A DNA stretch of 64,000 bases from Candidatus Leptovillus affinis (GTDB lineage Bacteria; Chloroflexota; Anaerolineae; Promineifilales; Promineifilaceae): the NCBI GenBank assembly GCA_016705235.1, contig JADIYP010000006.1, forward strand, positions 1-64,000, read 5' to 3'. A program made the position numbers and the translations under genes. The notes under the pieces are model-generated. The model worked only from the letters and a program-made list of their open reading frames with translations. It had not been told where the DNA came from and searched no databases. Positions 17,640 through 29,028 of the stretch are shown here, piece by piece; within the stretch, counting starts at the first letter, position 1, and each line of letters starts with the position of its first letter.

Positions 17640-19754
17640 TCAGGCGAGTTCGTCCCAGACAGAGCGATAGGCGCCTATCGACTCGAAATAATCGATCAGG
17701 CGGGCATAAAAGGGGTGGGCGGTGACGGTGGCGCTGTCGCCGATGACGATGAGTTTGCGCCGTGCGCGGGTGAGTGCGACATTCATCCGTCGCGTTTCGG
17801 CCAGAAAACCCACGTCGCCTTTCGGATTAGAGCGCACCAGGGAAATGATAACGGCCTCTTTCTCTCGCCCTTGCAGCCCGTCCACCGATCCCACTTCGAT
17901 TTGCTCCGGTAAAATTTCGCGTAGCAAATCTACCTGGGCCGCATATGGCGCAATTACTGCCATGCATTCTGCGGGCAAACCAGCGGTAAGCAGGTGATGG
18001 ACCTTTTGCGCGACCAGCGCTGCTTCCTGCGGGTTGCTGCGGCTTGGGGTCTCATCCGTCTGGCGCTCGTCGTAGCCTGCTCCAGCCGTGTCGATAAAGG
18101 TAACGGCCGTTTCCGTCCACATGTCTCTCTTCACATTAGAAATTTCGCATAGCAAATGAGACGCAACAATCGAATCAGCCACCAAGGTGCCATCATAAAA
18201 TTCCGCCGCGCTAAAATTCATGATGTCTGCGTGCATCCGGTACTGCACATCCAGCCGCCGGGCCAGGTCTGTGCCCGTGTGGCGCATCAACTGTTCCAAC
18301 ATGCTTATTCCAAACCCCTCGCGCTCGGCCGGCAGCGAGAGCACCGTGGGTGGGAGCTGCTGGTGGTCGCCGGCCAAAACCAGCTTGTTGGCGCGGGTGA
18401 TGGGGATCCAGGTGGCCGGCTCCGTGCTTTGCCCCGCTTCATCCACTACACAAAGATCAAATTGGCGTTGGCCTAAAATCGCGCTGTCTACGGCCGTCAA
18501 CGTCGACAAAATCACCCGTGCCTGGTCTAACACGCTTTCCACGGCCAGCATTTCTAACTGACGCGCCTCGTCGAGCAGTTCCCGCGCCTCTTCGCGCATG
18601 GCTTGTTTGCTGCCGGCAGCCGGTTGGGCGCGACGATATTTGTCAGCCTGGTCGCGCAGGCCATACGCTTCTTTACGCAGCCGCTTAGCCAGTCGATAGT
18701 TGTCTTGTTTTTCTACCAAAGCGTCCAGGGTAAAGGGCTGAAGTTCGGGCAGCACGCGGATCGGATGTCCCAGGCGGGTGAGGGGGATGCCGGCGGTTAC
18801 CAACTGCTCGGCGAGGTTATCGACGGCCAGGTTGCTGGGGGCGCAGGCCAAAACGCGGCTGCCCTGAGACACGGCCGTCACAATCAGTGCAGCCACCGTG
18901 GTGGTTTTGCCGGTTCCCGGCGGTCCGTGGATGATGGCGACATCCTCGGCGGCCAGGGCGTGGCGCACGGCTTCTTGCTGCGATGGGTTCAGGTGGGCGA
19001 GACGGCCGTTGTCGATGGCCGGTGGGTGGCGGGCAAATTCCGGCGCGCGCTGGCCCAAAATAACCTGGCGGATAACGGCCGTGCGGTTCCCCTGCGCCGC
19101 CGCCGCCCGTGTGATGGCCTGCTGCATCCGCTGCCGGGCGATCTCGTCATAAGCCGCATCGACGCGAAAGGTGTCCGGCGGTGAAGCGGGTTCAGGCGAC
19201 TGATTAAGGGCGACTTCTAATGAACTGCGGCTCAGACGGCTGATAACCCCCCGCCAAGATTCTGTCTGGGCCAATCCCTCCGTACTCAAAATGACCGGCG
19301 ACCCAACTGTCAGGCGGGTCGAGGGCAAATGAGCCTGCTGGTTGCGCGGCGCCAGCGCCACCAACAGGCGCCCGCCCAGGCCTACATCTTCGCCGCGTAT
19401 CACCAGCCGGGAGAATGATTGTTCGTTTGATCCCTGGCCATCGGGCGGCAGCCGCTGCTCGCGTTCAGCCTCAGCTTCCATATCCAGCCAGCGCAGCAGG
19501 CGGCCAAAATGATCGTCTTCGCCTGCCGCCGCCTGCTGCCAGGCGCGAATGTGGCGCGTTTCCACCTGAACGCCGTCCAGGATGCGCGCCAATCTACCTG
19601 CCCAGCCGTCGGCCACTTCAATGGTCGCCCGGCTGCCTTGCAAGTCGATTTTGCCAATGCGCGTTTTAGCCAGGCCGCCTACTTCAATGAGCAATCGCAG
19701 CAGGCTGCCTTTGCTGGCTGTAGGTGGTAGCCCATCGAGAAAGATAAGTTCCAT
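17640..19754 (-). CDS. SF1 (UPF1/IGHMBP2-like) helicase with N-terminal DbpA-type RNA-binding domain
   Basis: About 704 residues from ATG at 19754; the longer frame to 19826 would begin inside a terminator hairpin. The first 70 residues (IGKIDLQGSRATIEV) look like the DbpA RNA-binding domain. The helicase motifs are GPPGTGKTTTVAALI (Walker A), CVVDEAGQSTEP (II), LAGDHQQLPPTV (III), QYRMH (IV), and VDGLQGREKEAVIIS plus NVALTRARRKL (V-VI). Such proteins unwind RNA or RNA-DNA duplexes. The next gene upstream is a DEAD-box helicase with the same kind of RNA-binding tail, suggesting shared or duplicated RNA targeting. The domain call is by eye. Confidence 0.85.
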   Translation of the reverse strand: MELIFLDGLPPTASKGSLLRLLIEVGGLAKTRIGKIDLQGSRATIEVADGWAGRLARILDGVQVETRHIRAWQQAAAGEDDHFGRLLRWLDMEAEAEREQRLPPDGQGSNEQSFSRLVIRGEDVGLGGRLLVALAPRNQQAHLPSTRLTVGSPVILSTEGLAQTESWRGVISRLSRSSLEVALNQSPEPASPPDTFRVDAAYDEIARQRMQQAITRAAAAQGNRTAVIRQVILGQRAPEFARHPPAIDNGRLAHLNPSQQEAVRHALAAEDVAIIHGPPGTGKTTTVAALIVTAVSQGSRVLACAPSNLAVDNLAEQLVTAGIPLTRLGHPIRVLPELQPFTLDALVEKQDNYRLAKRLRKEAYGLRDQADKYRRAQPAAGSKQAMREEARELLDEARQLEMLAVESVLDQARVILSTLTAVDSAILGQRQFDLCVVDEAGQSTEPATWIPITRANKLVLAGDHQQLPPTVLSLPAEREGFGISMLEQLMRHTGTDLARRLDVQYRMHADIMNFSAAEFYDGTLVADSIVASHLLCEISNVKRDMWTETAVTFIDTAGAGYDERQTDETPSRSNPQEAALVAQKVHHLLTAGLPAECMAVIAPYAAQVDLLREILPEQIEVGSVDGLQGREKEAVIISLVRSNPKGDVGFLAETRRMNVALTRARRKLIVIGDSATVTAHPFYARLIDYFESIGAYRSVWDELA

Positions 19755-19788
19755 TTGGGTTAAAGTGAAAGGAAGGTTTGGAGGCTGG

Positions 19789-19828
19789 GAAAAGGGATTG
19801 GAGCCTGATGGTAAGCCAGGCTCCAATC
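19789..19828 (-). terminator. Terminator of the DEAD-box gene
   Basis: GATTGGAGCCTG (19796-19807) and CAGGCTCCAATC (19817-19828) form a perfect 12-bp stem, flanked by AAAAAAAG on one side and CCCTTTT on the minus-strand exit side. It ends the DEAD-box transcript 17 bp past its stop and insulates the SF1 helicase gene, arguing that the two are separately transcribed. Confidence 0.8.
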
Positions 19829-19844
19829 AAAAAAAGAAAGGGTG

Positions 19845-21509
19845 TTAAGCCAGCTCTACGCTGACGCCTTGTTTGTGAATTTCGTAGCTGCCCTTATTTT
19901 CCAAAACTTGCGGCACGTATTGCTCAGGCACATCGACAAAGGTGTGTTTGTCGTGAATGCGAATCGCGCCGATCACGCGTCCTGGGATATTGGCATGAAA
20001 AGCGATGGTGCCGACAACATCTCCAGGGCGAACGCCTTGGGCTTTGCCGGCGCTCATGCTAAGGCGGACCATGCCTTTTTCCTGGCCACGTGGTGGGCGA
20101 TTGGCGGAGTTGGGGTAATTGGGGGCACGGCCGTTTTCCGAACTGCGTCCGCGCTGTTTGCCACGCTGGAAATCACGCGGCTGGGTTTCACGCACTTCGC
20201 TCACGGCAGCAATCGGCCGTTGTTTCTCTTCGGCGCGGGCCAGTTTAAGGGCTGAGGCCGCGATGTCGATGGGATCAAAACCGGCTTCCATTAAATCGGA
20301 CACCATTTCTTTTTCCCGCACACAGCGGTCGCGGCGCAGCCAAACCATCATGCGTTCCACCAATTGGGCTTCACGCAGCTCGTGAATTTCTGTGGGCGTA
20401 GGCAAATTGGCCCGTGTTAATTTGCGTTTAGAATACGACTCGATGCGGTGCAGGCGAAACTGTTCTTTGGGCGTTACCAGCGACAAAGCAATGCCTGTTT
20501 TGCCGGCGCGGCCGGTCCGGCCGACGCGATGCACATATATTTCCGGGTCGGTTGGCAGATCGAAGTTGAAGACGTGCGAAATATCGTCGATATCCAGGCC
20601 GCGCGCGGCTACATCCGTGGCGACCAGGACTTTAATTTGTCCTTGCCGGAAACGATTCAGCGTTTGCTCGCGGGCGTCCTGGCTCAGATCGCCGTTCAGC
20701 GCCTCGGCCGGAAAGCCGCGAACGGTTAATTCATTGGCTAATTCGCCCGTTCCCAAACGCGTGCGGGCAAAAATCAATGCGCTGGTGATTTCTTCTACCT
20801 CGAACAAGCGGGTGAGGGCGGCTAATTTGTCCTGTTCGTTGACCAGATAATAGCGCTGCTCAATGGCGGCCACCGTGAGTTGTTGGCCTTTGATAGAAAT
20901 CGTTTGGGGGTCATTCAGGTATTTTTGGGCAAGCTGCCGGATGGGTCCGGGCATGGTTGCCGAGAAGAGGGCAGTTTGGCGGGTGGGCGGGGTGGCTTGC
21001 AGGATGGTTTCTATGTCTTCGATGAAACCCATGCTTAGCATTTCGTCGGCTTCGTCTAAAACGACGGTGCGCACGGCTTCCAGATTTAACCGGCCTCGGT
21101 TGATGTGGTCGAGTAAACGACCGGGCGTGCCCACGACAATGTCAACGCCGCGTTTGAGGTCGTATATTTGTGGCCCGTAGGCCGTGCCGCCATAAACGGC
21201 CAGGACGCGCACGTTTTGGTGACGGCCGTATTCCTCAATCGCCTGGGCCACTTGCAAAGCCAGTTCACGCGTCGGCGCGACTACCAGACCCTGGACTTGC
21301 TGCGTGCCAGAGGTCAGGTTTTGCAGCATGGGCAGGCCAAAAGCGGCCGTTTTGCCCGTGCCTGTCTGCGCCTGACCAATCACATCCTGACCGGCGATCA
21401 TCAGAGGAATAACAGAAGATTGAATGGGGGTGGGGGTGGTAAAACCCAGATCGGATACAGCCTGCACCAACTGCGGGTGCAGGTTTAAAGCGGAAAATTC
21501 GTTTGTCAT
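19845..21509 (-). CDS. DEAD-box RNA helicase, DbpA/CsdA type
   Basis: About 554 residues from ATG at 21509 with CAGGAGC upstream; the longer frame starts within the leader. Motifs: AQTGTGKTAAFGLPML (I), VAPTRELALQV (Ia), LDEADEML (II), FSATMP (III), ATDVAARGLDI (V) and HRVGRTGRAGKTG (VI). A basic Ser/Arg/Gly linker precedes a C-terminal DbpA RNA-binding domain (about 480-545, VRPGDVVGTIAFHANIPGRV). It likely acts in ribosome assembly or mRNA turnover. A promoter and a terminator-like hairpin in its leader (21631-21732) suggest transcription attenuation. Confidence 0.92.
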   Translation of the reverse strand: MTNEFSALNLHPQLVQAVSDLGFTTPTPIQSSVIPLMIAGQDVIGQAQTGTGKTAAFGLPMLQNLTSGTQQVQGLVVAPTRELALQVAQAIEEYGRHQNVRVLAVYGGTAYGPQIYDLKRGVDIVVGTPGRLLDHINRGRLNLEAVRTVVLDEADEMLSMGFIEDIETILQATPPTRQTALFSATMPGPIRQLAQKYLNDPQTISIKGQQLTVAAIEQRYYLVNEQDKLAALTRLFEVEEITSALIFARTRLGTGELANELTVRGFPAEALNGDLSQDAREQTLNRFRQGQIKVLVATDVAARGLDIDDISHVFNFDLPTDPEIYVHRVGRTGRAGKTGIALSLVTPKEQFRLHRIESYSKRKLTRANLPTPTEIHELREAQLVERMMVWLRRDRCVREKEMVSDLMEAGFDPIDIAASALKLARAEEKQRPIAAVSEVRETQPRDFQRGKQRGRSSENGRAPNYPNSANRPPRGQEKGMVRLSMSAGKAQGVRPGDVVGTIAFHANIPGRVIGAIRIHDKHTFVDVPEQYVPQVLENKGSYEIHKQGVSVELA

Positions 21510-21630
21510 GTTGCTCCTGATTGCGTTTTGATGTGTCCGTCGGACGGCGCGCCCTTGCGGGCCATGCGCCGCTGCCCTGTCAACAGGTGACTCTACCCAA
21601 CGGATTACGCCCAGGAGCCATTCTGTTGCC

Positions 21631-21661
21631 AAAAAAATGCCCGGTCTCTTTCGGCCGGGCA
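21631..21661 (-). terminator. Leader terminator/attenuator of the DEAD-box helicase
   Basis: On the minus strand TGCCCGG and CCGGGCA pair around a 10-nt loop and are followed by seven T residues, an intrinsic-terminator form about 120 bp before the helicase ATG. A competing pair, GTTGCC (overlapping the left arm) with GGCAAC just after the T-run, could form an antiterminator. The remaining leader (21510-21625) has further short stems (GTCCGACGGAC and others) up to the ribosome site. No minus-strand gene lies upstream to be terminated. Confidence 0.65.
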
Positions 21662-21726
21662 ACCACGGGAATGATTCAAAACAAAAAATTTGCTAAAGAT
21701 TTGATAGTTTTACAACTAACTTTGAG

Positions 21727-21732
21727 ATTATA
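21727..21732 (-). promoter_or_regulatory. -10 box for the helicase leader
   Basis: Minus-strand TATAAT in TGTTATAATCTC is a perfect -10 box; the -35 is not clear. Initiation about 7 bp downstream would give a leader of roughly 210 nt that includes the attenuator hairpin. The rest of the gap to 21936 shows no gene. Confidence 0.45.
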
Positions 21733-21935
21733 ACACATTATCTTTAAAAACCAGGCTAAAAACTCAGGCACTGTTAACCACTGAAAATGGCAGCGGAAAT
21801 CGGCTGGTATGTCCCTGAAATGTTAAAAAATAGGACTGTTTTTGCTTGCGCCCTCTTTATTTACCTCTATAATCTTCTATACGTTCTTTCGAAATTTTTA
21901 AGGTTAGCGGAAGATAATTTAAGAGGGAATTTCTA

Positions 21936-22622
21936 GTGCCGAGAGATGCAGGAACACTTTTGTTGGTGGAGGGACGAGGGATTGGTTCCCAATCACTTCA
22001 ACAAGCGCTTGAAAAGGCGGGCCATGACCTGAAAGTTGTTCACACAGGCAAGGCGGCTTTGGTTTGGAGTAAGCACCATGAGCCTGACCTGATTATTTTT
22101 GACGCCGCATCCATGCGCTCTAGTGGGGCGCGGAGTTGCCTCCGCTTACGGCGCGCCTTGCCGGAAACGCCCATTATCCATACCCGTCTGATGGGCGAAC
22201 CAGAAGACCATAGCGCCGAGGCCGATGTTTATTTGGAGCATCCCTTTACCGCCCGCAAACTGCTCAATCGCATTCGCGCCCTTTTGCCGGCGGACGGCCA
22301 TCAGGATGAGGTCGTTCGTTATGGCGAACTGATTGTCTATGTTTCCAAGCCTTCTGTGGAAGTTGCCGGCCGTGGCGAGAAGCGCCTGACGCCGAAATTG
22401 ATGCAGCTTTTGCAAGAATTTTTGCGGCATCCCAACGAAACTGTGACCCGGCGGCAGTTGATGCAAAACGTGTGGAAAACGGATTATGTGGGCGATACGC
22501 GTACGCTTGATGTTCATATCCGCTGGATCCGCGAACTTATTGAGGTAAATCCAGCTTCTCCCCAACTGCTGCGCACCATTCGGGGGCAGGGGTACGTTTT
22601 GCTGGTTCCTCCTACGGAATAA
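21936..22622 (+). CDS. Atypical OmpR-type response regulator
   Basis: 228 residues with a GTG start and AGAGGGA upstream. The receiver-like half (7-115) keeps the phospho-Asp position D56 in LIIFDAAS, but the acidic pair is VEGRG instead of DD and the conserved Lys before PF is replaced (YLEHPF). The C-terminal half is a winged helix (about 125-225): KRLTPKLMQLLQEFLRHPNE, RRQLMQNVWKTDYVGDTRTL and LRTIRGQGYVL. It likely binds DNA constitutively or responds to a signal other than classic phosphorylation. No kinase is adjacent. Confidence 0.8.
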   Translation: MPRDAGTLLLVEGRGIGSQSLQQALEKAGHDLKVVHTGKAALVWSKHHEPDLIIFDAASMRSSGARSCLRLRRALPETPIIHTRLMGEPEDHSAEADVYLEHPFTARKLLNRIRALLPADGHQDEVVRYGELIVYVSKPSVEVAGRGEKRLTPKLMQLLQEFLRHPNETVTRRQLMQNVWKTDYVGDTRTLDVHIRWIRELIEVNPASPQLLRTIRGQGYVLLVPPTE

Positions 22623-22751
22623 TGCCCTCTTTGATCTGTCTAATCCCCAGGAAACATGTTAGCGATGTATCTTCTCGATATTTCGGGGTGTCGCAGTGCG
22701 GAATGGCATTCCGCATGGTCGCTTTGTAAGGCAAGTTTTTTTGAAATTTAC

Positions 22752-22867
22752 GCCTCGTAGGCGCGGTATCCTTACCGCGTATTTTCCAGAGCGCGGCAAG
22801 GATACCGCGGCTGCAAACTAATCTCCAGTCTCCTGAAGTCCAAACGTATTTTTAAACGAACCCTTAG
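22752..22867. repeat. Related palindromic repeat (copy 5)
   Basis: The core CGGTATCCTTACCGCG and the mirrored GGATACCGCGGCTGC are followed by CTAATCTCCAGTCTCCTGAA and CCAAAC. The last 50 bp nearly match those at 40527-40671. The 22623-22930 gap otherwise holds only this and the rpsT terminator. Confidence 0.7.
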
Positions 22868-22876
22868 CGATAAAGA

Positions 22877-22908
22877 AAAACGCCACTTCTTGTCAGAGGT
22901 GGCGTTTT
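22877..22908 (-). terminator. rpsT terminator
   Basis: On the minus strand AAAACGCCACCT and AGTGGCGTTTTT pair around a short loop and are followed by CTTTATCG. It lies 25 bp past the S20 stop. Confidence 0.85.
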
Positions 22909-22932
22909 CACATGGGCTTGTCTAAAAGCGAG

Positions 22933-23208
22933 TTACGCTTCTTTTGTTTGCGCTGCTGCCAAAGCGGCCATAATGCGGCCTTTTCGGCGGGCGGCATTAC
23001 CGGGATGAATGATATTCTTCCGCGCTGCTTTGTCTAACGTGCTGTAGGCGCTTTTTGCTACGATTTCGGCTTCTTCGATATTGCCTTCTTCGATGAGCCG
23101 CCGGACTTTTTTGATATAAGTTCGGGCTGACGCCTTAAACATACGATTGCGATCCGTACGCTTTTCTACTTGCCGCATGCGTTTCTTGGCAGATTTTGTA
23201 TTAGCCAA
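22933..23208 (-). CDS. rpsT: 30S ribosomal protein S20
   Basis: 91 residues, normal length. It begins MANTKSAKKRMRQVEKRTDR and is strongly basic, with the family pattern of three helices (AYSTLDKAARKNIIHPGNAA, then RRKGRI). It binds 16S rRNA in the small subunit. Good ribosome site (GGAGGTAAAAAATTG) and its own terminator indicate a single-gene unit. Confidence 0.97.
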   Translation of the reverse strand: MANTKSAKKRMRQVEKRTDRNRMFKASARTYIKKVRRLIEEGNIEEAEIVAKSAYSTLDKAARKNIIHPGNAARRKGRIMAALAAAQTKEA

Positions 23209-23323
23209 TTTTTTACCTCCGTCGTCTATTTATTAAATATTCACGGAAGGCGTGAGAGCAGGGAGAATGGTAACATAAAACTGGGCTTGCGCAAGGAAAT
23301 GTAAACCCAATTATTCACGCCTT

Positions 23324-24314
23324 TCAGGCGGCAACGTAGGTGCGCAGCAGGACAGCCGGGGCATTTGTTGGGCTGGTTACGGCGAACCGACCGAGGGCGG
23401 CGGGCAGCAGGGCAAAACGCACGGCCGTTAACCCCACATCATTAATCGCCGCCGACCCGTCAATCACGCCCCAAATTTCCAGGCTACGGCCGTCGCAAAT
23501 CCCATTGTACACAGCGCCGGCGGCCAGCTCTACGCGCTCGGTGACAAAATAGTTGTTGTGGCACAGGCGGAAGCGCCTGACGCCATCGGTTTCGGCGACC
23601 AATTCCGGCTGGCAGAGGCCGGGTTGAACCTGGTCGAAATTGATGACGTCTAGCGCTTTGTCGATGTGTAACGGCCGTGTCTGGCCATCTTTGCTGCGGT
23701 TCCAATCGAATACGCGATAGGTTGTGTTGGAGTTTTGCTGGATTTCGGCAATGAGCAAGCCGCTGAGAATGGCGTGCAGCGAGCCGCTGGGAACGCAGAC
23801 CACATCCCCGGCGCGCACCGGCAGCCGGTGGAGGAACGCATCCAGGTTGCCAGCCTGAACGGCGGCGCGGAATTCGGCGGCTGTTGTTTGGCGGCTTAAG
23901 CCCAGGATGACGGCGGCGTTGGGTTCGGCTTGCAGAACCACCCACATTTCTGTTTTGCCCAGTTCGTTGCCTTCGTTGGCCAGGGCGTAGTCGTCGTTGG
24001 GGTGTACCTGGACGGAGAGGGCGTCGTTGGCGTCGAGCAGCTTGATGAGCAGCGGGAATTTTTGCCGCTGCTGCGCCCAGTCGTTGTGCGAGCCAATGAG
24101 AGCCAGCCCCAGTTGTTGATGGAGGGCGGTGAGGGTTTGGCCGGCGAAACGGCCGTTTTCCACCACCGATTCGCCATCGGGATGGGCGGCAATTTCCCAG
24201 CTTTCGGCGATGTTGCCTGGAGGCAACGGCCGTCCCAGCTTTGTCTCCAGATTTCGCCCGCCCCAAATATAATCCTTGAGGACGGGGGTAAAGAGAAGGG
24301 GGTATAAATCCATC

Positions 24315-24322
<8 letters not shown>
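23324..24322 (-). CDS. manA: Mannose-6-phosphate isomerase, class I
   Basis: 332 residues. Cupin-type zinc enzyme interconverting mannose-6-phosphate and fructose-6-phosphate. LYPLLFTPVLKDYIWGG is the typical N-terminus; zinc-ligand regions are LDANDALSVQVHPNDDYA, GKTEMWVVL and PSGSLHAI. The ATG at 24322 overlaps the glgB stop by 8 bp; a second ATG at 24313 is possible. Overlap with glgB indicates a translationally coupled sugar operon. Confidence 0.92.
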
Positions 24323-26525
<2,203 letters not shown>

Positions 26526-26605
26526 ATTTTCTCCTTCCCGTTCATGTTGGTTCGCGTTGACAGACTTTGGCTTCTACCGACCCATTTTTCTCGATACCTG
26601 CCTGC

Positions 26606-27002
26606 TAGCAGTTTGTCAGAAAAGTACCCGTAGCCGCGGTTTCTTACCGCGTCTTCCAGAGACGGGGTAAGGATACCCCGGCTACAAAAGCGGTTCTCCG
26701 ACAGCCTGCTGGCAATTTGTCGGAAAAGTACCCGTAGCCGCGGTTTCTTATCGCGTCTCCCGGCTACAAAAGCGGTTCTCCGACAGCCTGCTGGCAATTT
26801 GTCGGAAAAGTACCCGTAGCCGCGGTTTCTTACCGCGTCTTCCAGAGGCGGGGTAAGGATACCCCGGCTACAAAAGCGGTTCTCCGACAGCCTGCTGGCA
26901 ATTTGTCGGAAAAGTACCCGTAGCCGCGGTTTCTTACCGCGTCTTCCAGAGGCGGGGTAAGGATACCCCGGCTACAAAAGCGGTTCTCCGACAGCCTGCT
27001 AG
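26606..27002. repeat. Tandem array of cloverleaf palindromic repeats (four units)
   Basis: About four head-to-tail units of roughly 100 bp; the second is internally deleted to about 85 bp. Each unit runs from GCAGTTTGTCGGAAAAG through GTAGCCGCGGTTTCTTACCG and GGGGTAAGGATACCCC to TTCTCCGACAGCCTGCT, giving outer arms (TTTGTCGGAAAA/TTCTCCGACAG) and two inner hairpins. Units differ at few positions. The array occupies the 532-bp gap before glgB; no gene is supportable there. Confidence 0.88.
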
Positions 27003-27057
27003 ACTGATGGCAATTGTACACGTTTTTCAGGCGATGAGCAGGCAGCGCGCCAGATGC

Positions 27058-29028
27058 CTAAATCCCCAGCGCATCGGCCACCCAGGTTAGGCCCACTTCT
27101 TCGAGCGTCGATCTTGTGGGCATACCGGTTTCTGCATCCCAGCCCGCCGCGTGGTAATACAGACGCAGCCCGTCGGCCAACTCCTCCCGCTCGATGAGCA
27201 GCCCATCGGAGCGGCCGCCCTGGAGTGGGTTCTTGAACAATTTTTCCGGCAGCGTGTCTTCGGCGCGGGTAAGACCTTCGCGGGCATTAAAGGCGCGCAT
27301 CAGGTTCACCCGGCGGCGGCCGAGAGCCTGCAATTCGGCCAGGGTCACATCCCAACCGGTGGCCGCGGCCATCAAATCGGCTTTGTGCTGCGGCCCAAAT
27401 AGCTGCCAGCTTGTGCCAAATACAAAATGGCACAGACCAAGACTCTCGTTGGCGCTGTAGCTGTACTGCGTTTGCAAGGCGAATTGAACTTTTTCCATAT
27501 TTAACGCTTGCGCCGGCTGCGGATCTGCCAGGCCAAGCTGCGCCAGATATTGTTTTGTGCCGGGGCGTTCGGGCGTGCCTTCATAAACTTTGGGTTGGTA
27601 GAGCGGATCGTGATCGGAGGATTCGTGGTCTGCGCCGAATGGGTTGACGGCGTAAATGAGACCCAGGCTGCGTTTAACGTGGGGCATGTGGGCGGGCATT
27701 TCTTGTCCTTTGACGGTTAGGAGGAATTCATGCCCTTTGCCCAGCCGGTCGGCTGCTCTGGCGGAACCCTCTGCCAAAATGTCGCCAAAACCTTCGCGCC
27801 GGAGCGTTTTTTCCAGCATGGCGATCATCGCGGCGGCGTCGCCAAATTGCAGCGGGATGCCGTCAGTCTCTTCCAGATTCAGGACTTCGTTTTCGTAACA
27901 TTCCATCGCCCAGGCGAGTGTTGCGCCGCAGGAAATGGTGTCTACGCCATATTCGTTGCAGAGTTGATTGGCGTAGCTGATGGCCTGAAGGTCGCTGATG
28001 CCGCAGTAAGAGCCGAAGGTGGCCAAGGTTTCGTATTCGGGGCCGCCGTATTCGGGCAGAATTTGCCGATCGCGCCATTCAGATTCGACAACGCGTTTGC
28101 AGCGGATGGCGCAGGCGTAGCAGGTGTCGCGGCCGATTTTATCTTGCTGTCCGTCGGCTGCGCCGCGCAGCAGATTGTCGTAGAGGGCTTCGCCGCTCAT
28201 GGCTTCGGCCTGGGCGAGCGTGGGCATGACACCGGCGTTCCAGTTGAAGGAGGGCAGTCCACCGGCGCCGTAGTTGGCCATGACTGAGCGCGGCGTGCCG
28301 ATACGGCCGAATTGAGATGCGCCTCTGGGGTCCATGTTGGCTGCTCCCTGGCGAATAAGGGTGGTAACGGCCGTTTTCTCCGCCGCCGTTACTTTTTGTT
28401 TGCCAGACTGGTTGCCGCCCACGACGATGGCCTTGAGCTGCTTGCTGCCAAGCACAGCGCCAATGCCTGTGCGCCCCCAGGCGCGATTGTTCATGTTCAT
28501 GACGGCGGCGAAATTGGCCAGTTTTTCGCCCGCCGGACCAATTTGGGCGATTTCGACGCTTTTGTCGCCCAATTCTTCTTTGATCAGACGGTCGACGACC
28601 AGGGTGGTTTTGCCCCACAGGTGGGCGGCGTCGCGGATTTCGGCACGGCCGTCGTGGACCCAAAGATAGACCGGGGTAGATGCCCTCCCGCGAATGACCA
28701 GGGCATCGAAACCGGCAAACTTTAGCTCGGCCGGCCAGAACCCGCCGGCCTGGCTGTCGGCCACGCCGCCGCTGCTGGGCGATTTGCAGGTAGCGGTAGC
28801 CCGGCTTTGGCCGCTGATGGGCAGCCCGGTGGGCGCGCTGACGGCGAAGGTGACGGTGTTATCCGGATGGAGAGCGGGCGTGCCGGCGGGCGTGAATTTC
28901 CAGAGGTAGTAGAGACCAAACAGACTGCCGCCCATGTAGGCGCGATAAAACGGCTCGTGAGGTTCTTCAATTTCTATGGTTAATTGGTTCAGGTTGAGGT
29001 GAAGGATTTTGCCGGTAAATCCATGCAT
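27058..29028 (-). CDS. Aldehyde:ferredoxin oxidoreductase (tungsten-type)
   Basis: 656 residues, family length. Oxidises aldehydes to acids with ferredoxin, using a tungsten/molybdenum bis-pterin and one [4Fe-4S] cluster. Three cluster Cys are visible in CYACAIRCKR; the fourth is probably in LGLCHFVFG. The N-terminus MHGFTGKILHLNLNQ and YMGGSLFGLYYLWKF are typical of AOR. Cytoplasmic. No ferredoxin or MoaD-like gene adjoins, so it appears monocistronic. Confidence 0.93.
   Translation of the reverse strand: MHGFTGKILHLNLNQLTIEIEEPHEPFYRAYMGGSLFGLYYLWKFTPAGTPALHPDNTVTFAVSAPTGLPISGQSRATATCKSPSSGGVADSQAGGFWPAELKFAGFDALVIRGRASTPVYLWVHDGRAEIRDAAHLWGKTTLVVDRLIKEELGDKSVEIAQIGPAGEKLANFAAVMNMNNRAWGRTGIGAVLGSKQLKAIVVGGNQSGKQKVTAAEKTAVTTLIRQGAANMDPRGASQFGRIGTPRSVMANYGAGGLPSFNWNAGVMPTLAQAEAMSGEALYDNLLRGAADGQQDKIGRDTCYACAIRCKRVVESEWRDRQILPEYGGPEYETLATFGSYCGISDLQAISYANQLCNEYGVDTISCGATLAWAMECYENEVLNLEETDGIPLQFGDAAAMIAMLEKTLRREGFGDILAEGSARAADRLGKGHEFLLTVKGQEMPAHMPHVKRSLGLIYAVNPFGADHESSDHDPLYQPKVYEGTPERPGTKQYLAQLGLADPQPAQALNMEKVQFALQTQYSYSANESLGLCHFVFGTSWQLFGPQHKADLMAAATGWDVTLAELQALGRRRVNLMRAFNAREGLTRAEDTLPEKLFKNPLQGGRSDGLLIEREELADGLRLYYHAAGWDAETGMPTRSTLEEVGLTWVADALGI

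Noticed and set aside
26606..27002. CRISPR array
   Set aside because: Units are head-to-tail without unique spacers, each unit is palindromic, and no cas genes are present.
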